Shown here one piece after another: positions 18,121-29,078 of a stretch of 31,462 nt of DNA. Source of the DNA: Schoenoplectus triqueter (taxonomy: Eukaryota > Streptophyta > Magnoliopsida > Poales > Cyperaceae); NCBI GenBank assembly GCA_964058805.1, contig CAXKVV010001080.1, forward strand, positions 1 to 31,462. Reading direction: 5' to 3'. Each line of letters starts with the position of its first letter. The first letter of the stretch is position 1. The notes under the pieces were generated by a model. That model saw nothing but the letters and a program-made list of their open reading frames with translations. It was not told the origin of the DNA and did not search any database. Both the position numbers and the translations under genes were made by a program.

Positions 18121-19383
18121 AACTACTGTAGGAAATATAAATATAATTTTTAACGTACATCAAATTTATTAATATTATATCAAAAATATTGATCAGTGAT
18201 CGACGGTTTAGAAAAACGTATTTGTGAAACTTTTTTAGCTCATGCGAATTGCTTTAACTCGTCAGCTGAAATCACAACGGATTGTCTATTTGCATACGGT
18301 CTTACAATTTAAAAAGGTCTCTTTTCTTTTCTTTTATTGTTATTTTAGACGGGTGCTTTATATTTTTCTAATTTTCAATTCTAATTAGAACAGTGGACTT
18401 ATTTTCTGTAGGTTGAAGAAAATTTATAAATGATACCTCTTTTATTTTTATTTTTCAATATCAAATGGTTGCCGCCATGTATATTTGATTTTTTTAAAGC
18501 ATTCTATATATAGAGGAACTAGTCAGAACTAGAGGTTTGTGTTGTAACTGCAAAAGATTTTTTTAAAGAAAAGTGTCTTATGTTAAATTGTATTAGTAAC
18601 TACTAATAAAAGAATTATCTTATGTTAAATTATATTAATAACTACTAATAAAAAGGATATCATATATTGCATAGATATATGCTGATATAGCTAGATTTTG
18701 TTTATACTAGATGAAGAATATGAATATTAGTATGAACATCTAATACCTTTTATTAATTTAGAGATATCAGTAACTTTTTTATTAAAAAGTAGTGAGCTGT
18801 AAAGTTGATATATTTCCTTCAATGATGATAAACAGGAGAGGAAAAAGGTTGTACTACAACCTAGCGCCGGTCTAAGAAAAATTAGTCCACAGACTAGGAG
18901 TACGATATCAAAAGAAATAGGGTTTGATGCCTACTGGTAATTGAAGTTTTCACCAAATTAGTGCACTACCACCCCTTCTGAGTTGTTCTCTCTCAATCCT
19001 TGTGAGGCATTTAATAATACTGGTATATATTGGCATCCATGATTTTAGGCTTAGTTTATGGTTCAACCGGTCCTTGCTCAAATAGTACTTTACTTTTTTA
19101 AGAATATTTGTTTTAAGGACTAAATAACCAGCTTTTTTTTTGGTGGATAGAGAAGGCACGTGTTTGTTTTACACCATTTCATGAGTTTGTATTGGGTTAT
19201 GAACTTTTCATCTTTCTATTTTGTTGTCTAGTATTTTTCTGTTATGGAATAAGTGTACTTCCATACAGTGAGAACATCTGTAGGGCAAGTATGGAACAAG
19301 TTCTGCAACAGTTCTTTCTTCCAGGTTATAAGTTACCAATTGTACCTTAAAATAATGTACAAATTATTTTTGTATCTATATAT
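18121..19383. other. Non-coding intergenic stretch
   Basis: AT-rich DNA with no credible coding sequence. It contains the 42-bp tandem duplication at 18576-18656 listed separately. The 69-codon minus-strand frame 18950-19159 has no recognisable features. Confidence 0.45.
18576..18656. repeat. Tandem duplication, 42-bp unit x2
   Basis: Units start at 18576 and 18618. Both read TCTTATGTTAAATT, then TATTARTAACTACTAATAAA, with a few substitutions. Confidence 0.8.
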
Positions 19384-19723
19384 GAGAAGGGATCGCTTAC
19401 AATGTATTTCTAAATAAATACAAAAAAATAGAAAATAAACCTTATAAATATATTTCTTCTCCTTATAACGGATTGATGGTGATTCAAATTTCATATAATT
19501 TATTATTATCATTTGCCAGTACATCAAAGATAATCAAAATATTACATAATTTATAAAGATTTCAATTTAATGGTCTTTTAATAGACCATTAAATGATAAT
19601 GAAATTATATGAATTTTGAATAACCATCAATCTAAAATAGAATAATATATCTATAAAAAACATTTATTTTTAAGATTTATTTTCGTATTTATTCAAAGAT
19701 TCATTATCAAGTGATCCCTTCTC
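19384..19723. mobile_element. MITE with long terminal inverted repeats (340 bp)
   Basis: It begins GAGAAGGGATC and ends GATCCCTTCTC. The inverted arms extend about 130 bp inward with good similarity, passing AAATAAATAC, GATTGATGGT.ATTCAAA and TCATATAATTT. At the centre a near-perfect hairpin (AATGGTCT...AGACCATT, about 19571-19592) completes the fold-back. No coding sequence. A target duplication is not clear, although a TA is possible on each side, so the superfamily is undecided. Confidence 0.75.
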
Positions 19724-20829
19724 TTAATGGACCCGATATTTTGTTTCAAGGCCATATCTTAATGGGCTGAATATTCTATTAGTGGGCCATATTTTATTTT
19801 CCCGCTGGCCTGTGTGTTTTATGAGTCGAGCATTTCATTTTATCCGCATGTTTTTATCATGTATATTTGGATCAAATATTTCATTTTTTTAAGGGGCCTA
19901 GTCTTAGTCTAGACTTTAAGCACTTAATGACCGGCACTTCAAATAAGCAAGGATAACAATTTCCTAGCTTATTGATCACTCACAACCAAATATCCTAAGC
20001 TGGCACTTGCAAGCTATCCCTCGTACCTCGTATGCCACTTACCAAGAATTACTCATCCCACCTAGCTTTTTTTTTTTAACCCAAATCCACCCTCATCCAA
20101 CCTCACATAGGAAAGCCAACAAGAACACAACACAACACGCACTGCACATACAAATAAACAACACTTACACATTGATAACATAACATACAAGCAACACAAA
20201 TAATTAAATATTATGTCCTGCACTTTTTTGCATAGTTTGATGCCCGTCCTACACAACCTCCACAGATTTCTCCTTTTTCTAAAACTCTAAAAATGACAGA
20301 AAACAACTATATACGCTGTGACGTAACATCACATCAGAAAAATGTGTTACAATTAGCGGCAGTTTATGAACCTACCTTTAACATGCAGCTAGGGGTTTTG
20401 CTCTTCATTTCTCCGGTTCTGAAACCAAACAAATTGCCTAAACTATTCAGTTTCTAAAGCAAAAACATAGATAAACACCCAAAAATCACAGTAGATTCTG
20501 AAAAAAGAACATGGAAACAAGACAGGTGGTACTAAAAATTTACTCTTCGACCTTTTCAGGTCACTTCTCCTTTTATCTCGTTTGAATTAGTTGTTTTTAT
20601 TCCAATGCAAAGAATTCACTTTCTAAATGCATACAAACAACATAACAAAATCACATTTATTTTCTTCATGAGTATACAGACACTAGTATGGACATCTCAT
20701 TTGATTGGTATAAAAGGTAATGCTGAAATTCTAATAGATGCAAACAAATTGTGTGACAGAAATGTATTTCAATTGTACTAAATGCATACAAGAACCATAC
20801 TATTATTCCAGTAATTTCTTTTCATTTAT
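19724..20829. other. Non-coding intergenic stretch
   Basis: No gene recognised. It contains imperfect repeats of the phrase (GGGCC/GGGCT)..ATATTTTATTT at 19730-19870 and AC-rich stretches at 20120-20200. The 64-codon minus-strand frame 20062-20256 is cysteine/valine-rich low complexity read from an AC-rich repeat. Confidence 0.4.
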
Positions 20830-21940
20830 AGTTGCAAACTGCAATATTTAATATGCCTATTTATCTAGTACTAGCAGCTGGCGGTGGTGAAGGCAAGTCC
20901 CAGGGTGAAGACAAACCTAGCTACAAAAGTATGTACAGATCTTTTAGAAAAAAAGGACCTAGACTTTTTATCAGCTATAATTTCTTGACAAAAACACACT
21001 TAGAACTTAACAATTTATAAATAATGGCATGAGAGTTTAAATGATATTAAGCTAAAGCATACTAATACTAATAATAACAAACACACAAAGTTATAGTAGA
21101 TTTAACCCATTTAAAAATCTTGACCAAAATTAAAAGAATTCTGAAAAAAAAAATAGAAGGGTTTATAGTTTGGAATCTGCTTATCTGAAGTGGACTAGAA
21201 GCAACATGCCACAATCTGCCAATGAGAACAGAAAACAGAATAAAATAATAAAGCATAGAGCAACTTAAATAAAATAAGATATATAAATCAAAACCTCATT
21301 TCAAAATGACAAGCAGTAGAATCTGCTGAAGAAAATAGACAATAGAGTTAAAACTAAGCATATGGACAATTAAAAAAATAGGTTTGGAATTCTCCTCAGA
21401 TGTCATGTCTTAGGGATTAAGAACAATTAACTAACATTGTCAAGGTTCACTTATAATACTATAATTTGTTTGATAAAATATTTTGTTAGGGTTGGTTTGT
21501 GAAGCCTATAAGTAGGTGTTGTGTTTCAGTAAGCTGTATTGCGCCTTTAAGCCAGAGGAGCAAGAAGGACCTCCTTGACTGTTGACAAGCGCAAAAATCA
21601 AATTATTACATTGGATATAGTGTCCGGATGGCCATAAACTTCTATAATGGATTAAAAAGAAGCTGCCTGGATAATGAATAGCAAATCAGAGCATGCTTCG
21701 AGGAGCAATCAGGTCAATCGGCTTGCCTATATAACTTTGCTTAATACCAGATTATCGACCAAAATATATGTATCCAGTTCTCTGCACAAGTAAATGAGAT
21801 GGTGTAATTCCAATTTTACAGTACAGTCAACTACTGGGCCTAGTGCCAGTTATGCTTGGCCATGGTGAACACCTAAACCAAAGTACAAACTCCAACTGCT
21901 CATTCATTAGCAGTAACAAAAACCTCTAGTTCTGACTATG
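20830..21940 (-). other. Region B: two diverged Y-like modules
   Basis: At 20870-20916 and about 21780-21885 the sequence resembles the 49-bp motif of module Y (2033-2080 and 26102-26148), in the same orientation. The second copy also keeps the TGCACAAG acceptor context. This suggests that older, more diverged duplicates of the minus-strand unit lie between copies A and C. No continuous reading frame joins them. The homology is by eye and modest, especially for the second module. Confidence 0.4.
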
Positions 21941-22680
21941 GTACATTTATTGGTATTATAAGGATTTTGAAAAAATTGCATGACTAAGAAATATATTTCT
22001 ATACAGGGCCCATATGGTATTTGGAGGTTCAGCAAGAAGAAAGATGATATTCTGCCACAAATAAAATTGAAAGGGATAGAGATCAAAGTGTGTACATGAA
22101 CAATGGAGCAGCCTCAACTGATTACAACTGATTGCAGGTAGCAACTACTCGCAATCTGCAAAGGAAACCAGAAAACACAGTAAAAGAGCAAATCATATAG
22201 ACAATGAAAGAAAAATAAGAACTGATATACGGCCAAGCACTGCAAGCAATGTACCAGATGCTGCCTGGACTGCACGTAAACACCAATCCTTCAGCTATAA
22301 AGGTTAGGTTTTAGAATTGACTTCTCGGGTAAAAATATACCACAGAGAAAAGGGTTTTTGTGGTCGTAGCAGGATAGTGCTTGCGTTTAGATCTCAAAAG
22401 AGGTGAGATCGAGGGCTCCGACCCGATCGGAGAGAGAAGAGAGGAGGTGAGGTGCTTGTCGGAGGAGAAACTTCTCAGTTGAAAATATGGAATGTGAGGA
22501 GGAATAGTAGAGGGAATGTGCGTTCGAAATTGGGGATGGGTTGCGATTGAAGGAGAAACGGAGTAGGAGGTCGGAGAAGCATGTTTATAGGGCTTTATAG
22601 GGACAGAGAGAGAAACAGAGGAGATCAGACGCGTGAGGGGATGGGTGAATTTTATTTATTAACATTAAGGTGAGATTTAG
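21941..22680. other. Region upstream of B, leader-like purine-rich block
   Basis: Between 22390 and 22640 the plus strand is purine-rich (GAGAGAGAAGAGAGG runs) and more GC-rich, so its minus strand is pyrimidine-rich, like a plant leader. It is not similar to module Z. No coding sequence recognised. It may be a promoter/leader for either strand. Confidence 0.3.
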
Positions 22681-22684
22681 TTTC

Positions 22685-22840
22685 TAATTAAGGAAAGATT
22701 TGGAAAAAAAAGCCATTGAGGAAGAAAAGGCTATTAGAGAGATCTGTACGATTCGCACTTTGCTTGTCCAACTCGCTACGCTTTCAGATGTACAGGCAGT
22801 GCAGCTATGCCTATTGGAGACGGAGCATGTCATGCGCAAT
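22685..22840 (+). pseudogene. Exon-like unrecognised frame
   Basis: Between stops the plus strand reads about 50 residues of helical, charged text (RKDLEKKAIEEEKAIREIC, then ATLSDVQAVQLCLLETEH) without a starting ATG. The composition is protein-like, and GC is higher than in the flanks. I do not recognise the family. It may be a lone exon or a gene fragment. Overlapping frames on both strands (22716-22910 and 22684-22980) are longer but look less natural. Confidence 0.25.
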
Positions 22841-22980
22841 GGATGACCATAGCTGCCTAGGTCAAAGGTCCGTAGACCGTAATGTATGTATTTCGTTCGG
22901 AAGGGAATAGTGCTTGTATTTCGTTTGAAAGCGAGCGGTGTTGCCAGCTGAAGAACGAAGAGAGTAATTTTAAGTTTCAT

Positions 22981-24919
22981 TATTTTTTCTTTTCTTTTAA
23001 TTCGCTGTGCTCTATATTTTGCAACTCTCCTTGTGTTTGTTTTCGGATTTTAATTTATGCTTGTGAGCTTTTCAATATATTATATTCCAACCCATTTTCA
23101 AAAAGTGGCCAGATTATTATATTACAACCCATTTTCGGATTAGTGAAATATTGGAGGAAGACAGGAAGTCGAATATTATTGTACGAACCTTCATCTTTTG
23201 CTCGCTCTTATGAAATCCAACATAATTTATATCCGAATTAGTGAACCGATACACACTGAAACTTAATCACCATATTGTAATTATTAAGCTCAAATTTCAA
23301 CAAAACTAACATTTTAAAAAAATATATATCTTATCATTGCAACTCTTTATTTATTGCCTAATTGTCGTTATTAATGTGGCAAGCATTGGATTTCATGATG
23401 ATTCTTTGGGCTTGTAATAAAATTGTGTCAAATGACAAACAACTTATTACATAGAATCTGTAAGAACTCTGCGCATTGCCAATTTGTTATGCATATGACA
23501 GGTTGTATTTAGCGAATAAATGTGAATGGGGCCACAAATTTTATAAGAATGTACAATTTTTGTGTGTTGGTTAGAAAATAAATTAAGTTATTTCTTCTAA
23601 ATAATATACACTAGGATTTCATGTTCATATCAAATTACCAATACATCAATAAGTAGGACGTACCAAAATACTTTTATTCCACACAAACTAAATTTGCACA
23701 ATTTTTTTTTAAAAATTGGGAAATAAAAATGACCTTTAGAACCCATTATCCTTTTTTGACGTGATGAAAAGCACGCGCACACAAACTGAAGCAATTTCTA
23801 AAAAGATGATTCAATTAAATAAAAGAAATCAGGTCTGAGGCCGGACTCGATTAAAAATTGAAGTTATCACGAGGAACGAAGATGAGGAATTCACATACTA
23901 TGCATTAATGTAAATTTTACAGTGTATGGACTCGTTTTTAATGTAAATCGGGTCTGTCCATTGTACTGTACCTGACTGTTTTTCCTTTCCCTCTGCGTAA
24001 GCTCCCCCAGTAAAATTTACATTAATACAGAATTCAGACTCAAATGGAAAAGCATCACATTGGTCAATGTGACGATCATCAAAATTAAAATTTTATGCAA
24101 ATTATTTTTTTTTAAAAGCAACATCTTTAAATAGAATAAAATTATCAAAATGACACTGTCATAATTAATTCTCTGTTTTTTCACTGACGTAGCTTGTCAA
24201 ATTTAAATAATTATTTAATTTAATTTAGTATCTGCATTCTTAAAATTCAAATGATATCAAATAAAATTTGACAACAAAATATGAATGCTCAAGACTTCAG
24301 AGGCTTCCTTGCCCGAAGTACAACCCCTCAACCAGAAGCTCTTGAAGGCGATTATTCAATTTCGTTCCCATATCATATGCATGGACCGATAAACATAAAA
24401 CACTTTTGAGTCAAATTGTCAACATTTCTAAAAACCGCTATTTTTTCTCACATTTTTATCCAGTTTGTCTAAAATTTACTCTAATAATGATTCTACCAAT
24501 CCATCGCCCTAACTTAGAATTGAAGAATTAGAAAAAAAAATACTCATTTCCCTCAAAGGAAAAAAGAAAAGAAACAGAGGCCTTTTTAAATTGTAAAAAC
24601 TGTAGGCACATAGGCAATCCGTCGTGCTTTTGACTGATGTGCCAATGTGTCATGCGTCCCTCCCAAGACATGATCCGTTGTGGCAGCGTTATGCATTAAT
24701 GTGACTTCTTTAGCAAACTTTTTCTGGACAAAATTTCTTTTTGCAGTTTTAACTTAGGCTGCTGAAGTGTTGTCTAAGCTTTGGTGTGATAAATTCATGA
24801 TTGATATCAAAATATTTAATTTGTCAAAAATAAGATTTAATAGCGCTGGTTATAAACTTTTTTGTATGATTGAAAGCACGCAAAGGCAACAATTTTGTTT
24901 TTGAAAAATAGAAAAAAGT
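22981..24919. other. Non-coding intergenic stretch
   Basis: AT-rich, without recognised genes. The phrase ATATTA...CAACCCATTTTC is duplicated at about 23070-23140. A small inverted-repeat element at 23887-24035 is listed separately. Confidence 0.4.
23887..24035. repeat. Small inverted-repeat element
   Basis: A perfect 17-bp inverted repeat (ATTAATGTAAATTTTAC at 23904-23920 with its complement at 24010-24026) is bracketed by GAATTC on both sides (23887 and 24030). The size and arrangement fit a tiny MITE. No target duplication could be assigned. Confidence 0.5.
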
Positions 24920-25795
24920 TGAAAATATTTCGCATATAATCACATGATTGGATGTTTTTCTATCTGACAGCATGGTCCATATTAAGTTTTCGGGCCATAC
25001 ATGTTGACCCGGAAAATATTCGAACCATACATTTTTCCTTTTTTTTTTGCACAACGGCATCATGGTCCGAAAATTTATCTCAGATTATCATATGCTAATT
25101 AACAATGTATATTTATGATATACTAATTGTATTTATAAATTTATTATTGTTTAAATTACCAATGATAGTGGTGCTAGACAAAAAATGATTTCATAATGAT
25201 TATTTAGATATTATAATAGAATATTAGAATATGATTTCATAATGATTATTTGAATGAGATTCTTATTGCTATATATATAACAATTTGTTGTCATAGCTAA
25301 ATTTAATGTATCATAGCGGTACAAAATATAATGATTCATGATATAAAATATGTTTCAAAATATATATTTTTTTTATTAAGAAGCTTATTGTCAAGCTTAT
25401 CAAAATAACACATTGTCAACCGATCTCTGCGAGCTTATTTTTATAGAAAATATATATTTCATAAACAATTAGAAAGGATATTTTTTTATTTATATAAAAA
25501 AAATAGAGAGCGCTACAAAAATTAAAAACTTATTTTTATTTAAAAAATATTAACAATCAAAAAGCATTATAATTCATTAAAATATTTAAATAATAACAAA
25601 CTTATCAAAGTTTATACCTGACATTAATTGAAAAAGAATGATGGTCTGAGATAAATTTTATGCTGCTGGAAAAATTACATGATTCAAATTTTTTTTGAAC
25701 CATCATTATGACTCAAAAAATTAATTTGAATCATACTATCAGATGAAAAAAAAATATCCCATTATGCGATCATATGCGAAATTTTTTAAATTCAA
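24920..25795. repeat. Fold-back element with about 150-bp inverted arms
   Basis: The left arm, about 24923-25093, is the inverted copy of about 25637-25790. Shared landmarks are TTTCGCATAT.ATC, CATC and CTGACAGCATG-like blocks, and AATTTATCTCAGA. The AT-rich spacer has no frame. The exact ends and any target duplication could not be fixed by eye. Confidence 0.6.
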
Positions 25796-25919
25796 ATCTT
25801 GACTAGCTAGGTTGCTGTTGCTATTTTGATAGACTATCATTCCAGCTCAACTATTGTGGAGAAAATCAGTCCCCCGAAGAACTTATACTTTTTAATTTAA
25901 AAAATTTCAAAGAAAGTAA

Positions 25920-27960
25920 AAGGAAATAACAATACCTCAGTCATTCCAACTATTAATTAAGCTATTTGTATATCAGGTACTTAGCTTGCTTCCCATCTGT
26001 ACTTCTAGTTTCCTGCACAAACCAAATCAGATAGTTAATTAAATTAAAATTCATCAATTGTAAATTTGTATGATAATTTCAATTTGACGGCACAATCAAG
26101 CACTAGCAGCTGACGTGGTATGGCAAATCCAAGGGTGAATGCATAAACATAACTATAAATCTCAAAATAAAGAGAGATCTTGCATCTGCTCCAACAATAA
26201 GGAAGATTATTGTTACATACTGCCAAAAAGGATAGAACAAACACATAATTCAGTTGTTTCCATGTGTCTTATATTAGTCTCTATTTAAACTCTAATTGCA
26301 TGTTCATCCTAAGATCAACAATCTTTGGCAAGTGCTATGATGCAATGTCATATAAAATAACACAGGGTGTAGAACATAAAACTTACAGAATATATGATTT
26401 CTTATGGACTTTCTGGTATCTAATCTCTGTTACAAATGTCTCTTCTCCTCCCAAAGCTCAAAATAGCAAACAGTATCGTTTATATCGACTTTCTTATATG
26501 TTCTTATATGACTCCATTAAGCACAGTGCATGACTTGCACTTACCGAGATGTCCCTTGAAAACCTAAAGAATTAACTCATCTCGAAAACCCAAATACATC
26601 AACAAACAAATACTCTTTGACAATTCTATTAATTTAACTAAATTTAAACCAACACGAGAAAGACAAAACAATGTTGACACCAACTACTTAGAGATCACGA
26701 GGACGTTATATACTATTACTTGCAAAGTCATCTTACCACACCTAACTTTGCCTTGCACCAGCGACCATTATTAAGTGAAAAAAATACATCAAATTAAGCC
26801 ACAGAGAATCACACACCATAAATATGCTGATAGAAACAGAATACTAAAGTATGTCTAGCTGAAGTTGTACTGAGAATCTGCACCAAATATGAAACTGAGG
26901 TCGCATTTTTTAAGATTGAAAGTTGATCAAACTTGCTTATAATAGGTTATGATAATGCTGGAGTATGTCATCAATAAATGGTCAGTTGAAGGCTGATTTA
27001 CAGTTCACACAAATCATTGAAAGTAACCAAAGAAATAAAGTTATTATTGGTTTACACTTGAAACAAAAAATTGGAAATGGCCTGAATAATGTAGTCAAAC
27101 ATAAAAGATCAAACCATATAAATCTAATTGGTTGGTCATTTTCCTAGCTCACGCCAAGAGAAAAAGGATGCTTCAAAAAAATTGCTCCGCACATTCAACC
27201 TAGCTTGTACAGACCTGTCAACAGTGACTTGAAATTAGCAACGGGAATTAGAGGGAACAAAGAAAATTAGAGGGAATTAGAGGGAACAAAGAAAATTATA
27301 TGATAGTGTCCTATTTTATTGTCTGTTATTAATACAATCAGTATTCAAGGACAAAAACAAGAAAAAAGACACAAAAAGTAAAAGAAAATGGACCATGTCA
27401 CCAAGTAATCTTAAACACTTGTTTGCCATCAGCATTCTGACAGTCTGCTGAATCTAATTTTGCATGTACTAGATGAACATGTTTCTTGTTATAACTGGAT
27501 GTTACTACTTTGTCATCAATAAATTGAACTCTTTCAAATATGGATGGTATCGGAAAAACAAATTGGGCTTTAGACATCCTACTATACCACCCCAATCTAA
27601 ACAAAGGGCTCTGACTCTTTGAGGAAAACACTACCTGTTGACCAGTTATTATTTTCATGTCGTGTTGTTTGCATTGAATCGATAATTACCTATGCTAACA
27701 ACATGTATCATTTCTTAGACATCATAATCTGATAAGCAGCTAGCATGTGTGCATGAGATTTACCTTTCACAAGTAAATCCTCTAATTACCTGACATTACA
27801 ACAAGTATCAGTCCACATGGTTACTGATATCCAATGTTTAGCAATAGGAGAAAAATAAAATAAGAGTCAAGGACGAAGTTTAATTTCTTGTATCAGGTCC
27901 GATCATCATCTAACCTTGTGCAAGGTTGAATTTCAATTTTTCAGAACAGTTCTTGAATAA
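25920..27960 (-). other. Module Y of duplicated minus-strand unit, copy C
   Basis: It matches 1890-2860 of copy A in two blocks (25990-26660 and 27820-27960), separated by about 1.1 kb of C-specific DNA. The minus-strand acceptor context TTTGTGCAG is kept, with the exon-like block ending at 26012. Small indels relative to copy A change frames, so coding is doubtful. Confidence 0.45.
27398..27658 (-). other. Unrecognised 86-codon minus-strand frame in copy C
   Basis: It starts MKIITGQQVVFSSKSQSP and later reads FPIPSIFERVQFIDDKVVTS. The composition is more protein-like than most frames here. It lies in the C-specific DNA inside module Y, in the same direction as that unit. There is no family match from memory and no signal peptide or membrane segment. 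It could be a short gene, an exon, or a fragment brought in by an element. Confidence 0.25.
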
Positions 27961-27969
27961 GCAGTTAGT

Positions 27970-28480
27970 GCAAGGTTGCATGCTCCTCTATGCAGTGATT
28001 AATCAGCCACATGAAACTCACAACAACAAGAAATAAATGCAAAATATCATTAACTTGTAACAGATATAAAATAAAAAATTAGCTTCTAGAACTTTTACAT
28101 CCCCTTGGTATCCGACAACTTTTGGTTCATGCATAACAAGCCAAAATTCGGGCACATCCCCCACCTTTAACAGAAGGCAGACGGTTGAGATATGAAAAAA
28201 AATCAAAATCAACAAAGTTAACATCAAATTTTGGCATATATAATTTCTTTAACTAATTGATTCCAATTTCAGAAGAAGTTTCAATAAGAGAGGTAAATGT
28301 GCAAAATTTAAAGAAGAATAGAACAACTTATATAATTTAGCTCAACACTCGCCTTTTTGTAGCACCAATGGTCGTGCCATCCATAACCATAATCATTAGG
28401 AAGACAGATCCGCCAAGTAAATTGGAGAAATTAATCTTCTCTTTAAGAAATGACAACCCTTAAGATGTGAAGCGATAAAA
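27970..28480 (-). other. Module X of duplicated minus-strand unit, copy C
   Basis: It matches copy A at 60-210 and 800-1220. The minus-strand exon-like block 28341-28409 has lost the acceptor AG (now GG) and the donor GT (now CT) seen in copy A. A second frame at 28018-28227 reads VGDVPEFWLVMHEPKVV and continues YQGDVKVLE. In this copy X lies between Z and Y, unlike copy A. Confidence 0.5.
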
Positions 28481-28649
28481 AAATTAAGTCGAGGTACATA
28501 ATATTACTACCTATACAGCTATTTCTTAAAAAACATGGAGCATTATGGCACAATACCTGCTAAGTGGCTGAAAGCTTGGTACATGTACCTAAACTTTGAA
28601 GCTAACTCATTGACATATGAAGTGCAAATGAATGTCTCATTTTCAAAAT

Positions 28650-29078
28650 CCTAGAGTCAGAATATGCATTAGTATTTGCTAATCTACACAAAGGATGAAC
28701 TAAGAGAAATCGAACAAACATGAGCGAAACAGACAAAAATGTTGAAGAAATATATAGGAAATAAATTCTCACCAAACAGAAAATTTCAGAAACCGCTGCT
28801 CTTAGAACAGTAAATTTCATGGAGAGAAAAAGGGAAAAAAAGGATACAAAATCGTACCTCCTGTTTGTTAAAAGGCTGAAAGAGGATATGGTGCCTCTTC
28901 TTCCTTCTGTCCTAGCGGACCCCTCTTTGCGAATCGACGCTCGCTCAGCATCTCTCTCCCGCTCCATCGGTCTATCACATTTTAACGCACGATCTCTTTT
29001 CGGCACCCGCTCTGGTTTTAAGAAAATCCAAGAAAGTTCATTCTATTATCTCTCCTGCCTCCTCGAGTAGAGCGCTAA
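28650..29078 (-). promoter_or_regulatory. Module Z: leader/promoter end, copy C
   Basis: It is homologous to 3560-3828. On the minus strand an ATG at 28965-28967 opens a frame beginning MERERDAERASIRKEG, but copy A is out of frame after a few codons. The frame is therefore probably leader sequence and not protein. The block ends at AGCGCTAA, the uninterrupted Helitron target. Confidence 0.4.

Noticed and set aside
28018..28227. NAP1-like match suggested by VPEFWL
   Set aside because: Only six residues agree with nucleosome assembly proteins and the text then diverges, so it does not support a family call.
28602..29006. 134-codon minus-strand frame in module Z of copy C
   Set aside because: It begins at GTG, not ATG, and continues as low-complexity hydrophobic text. 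Copy A is not open in this frame.
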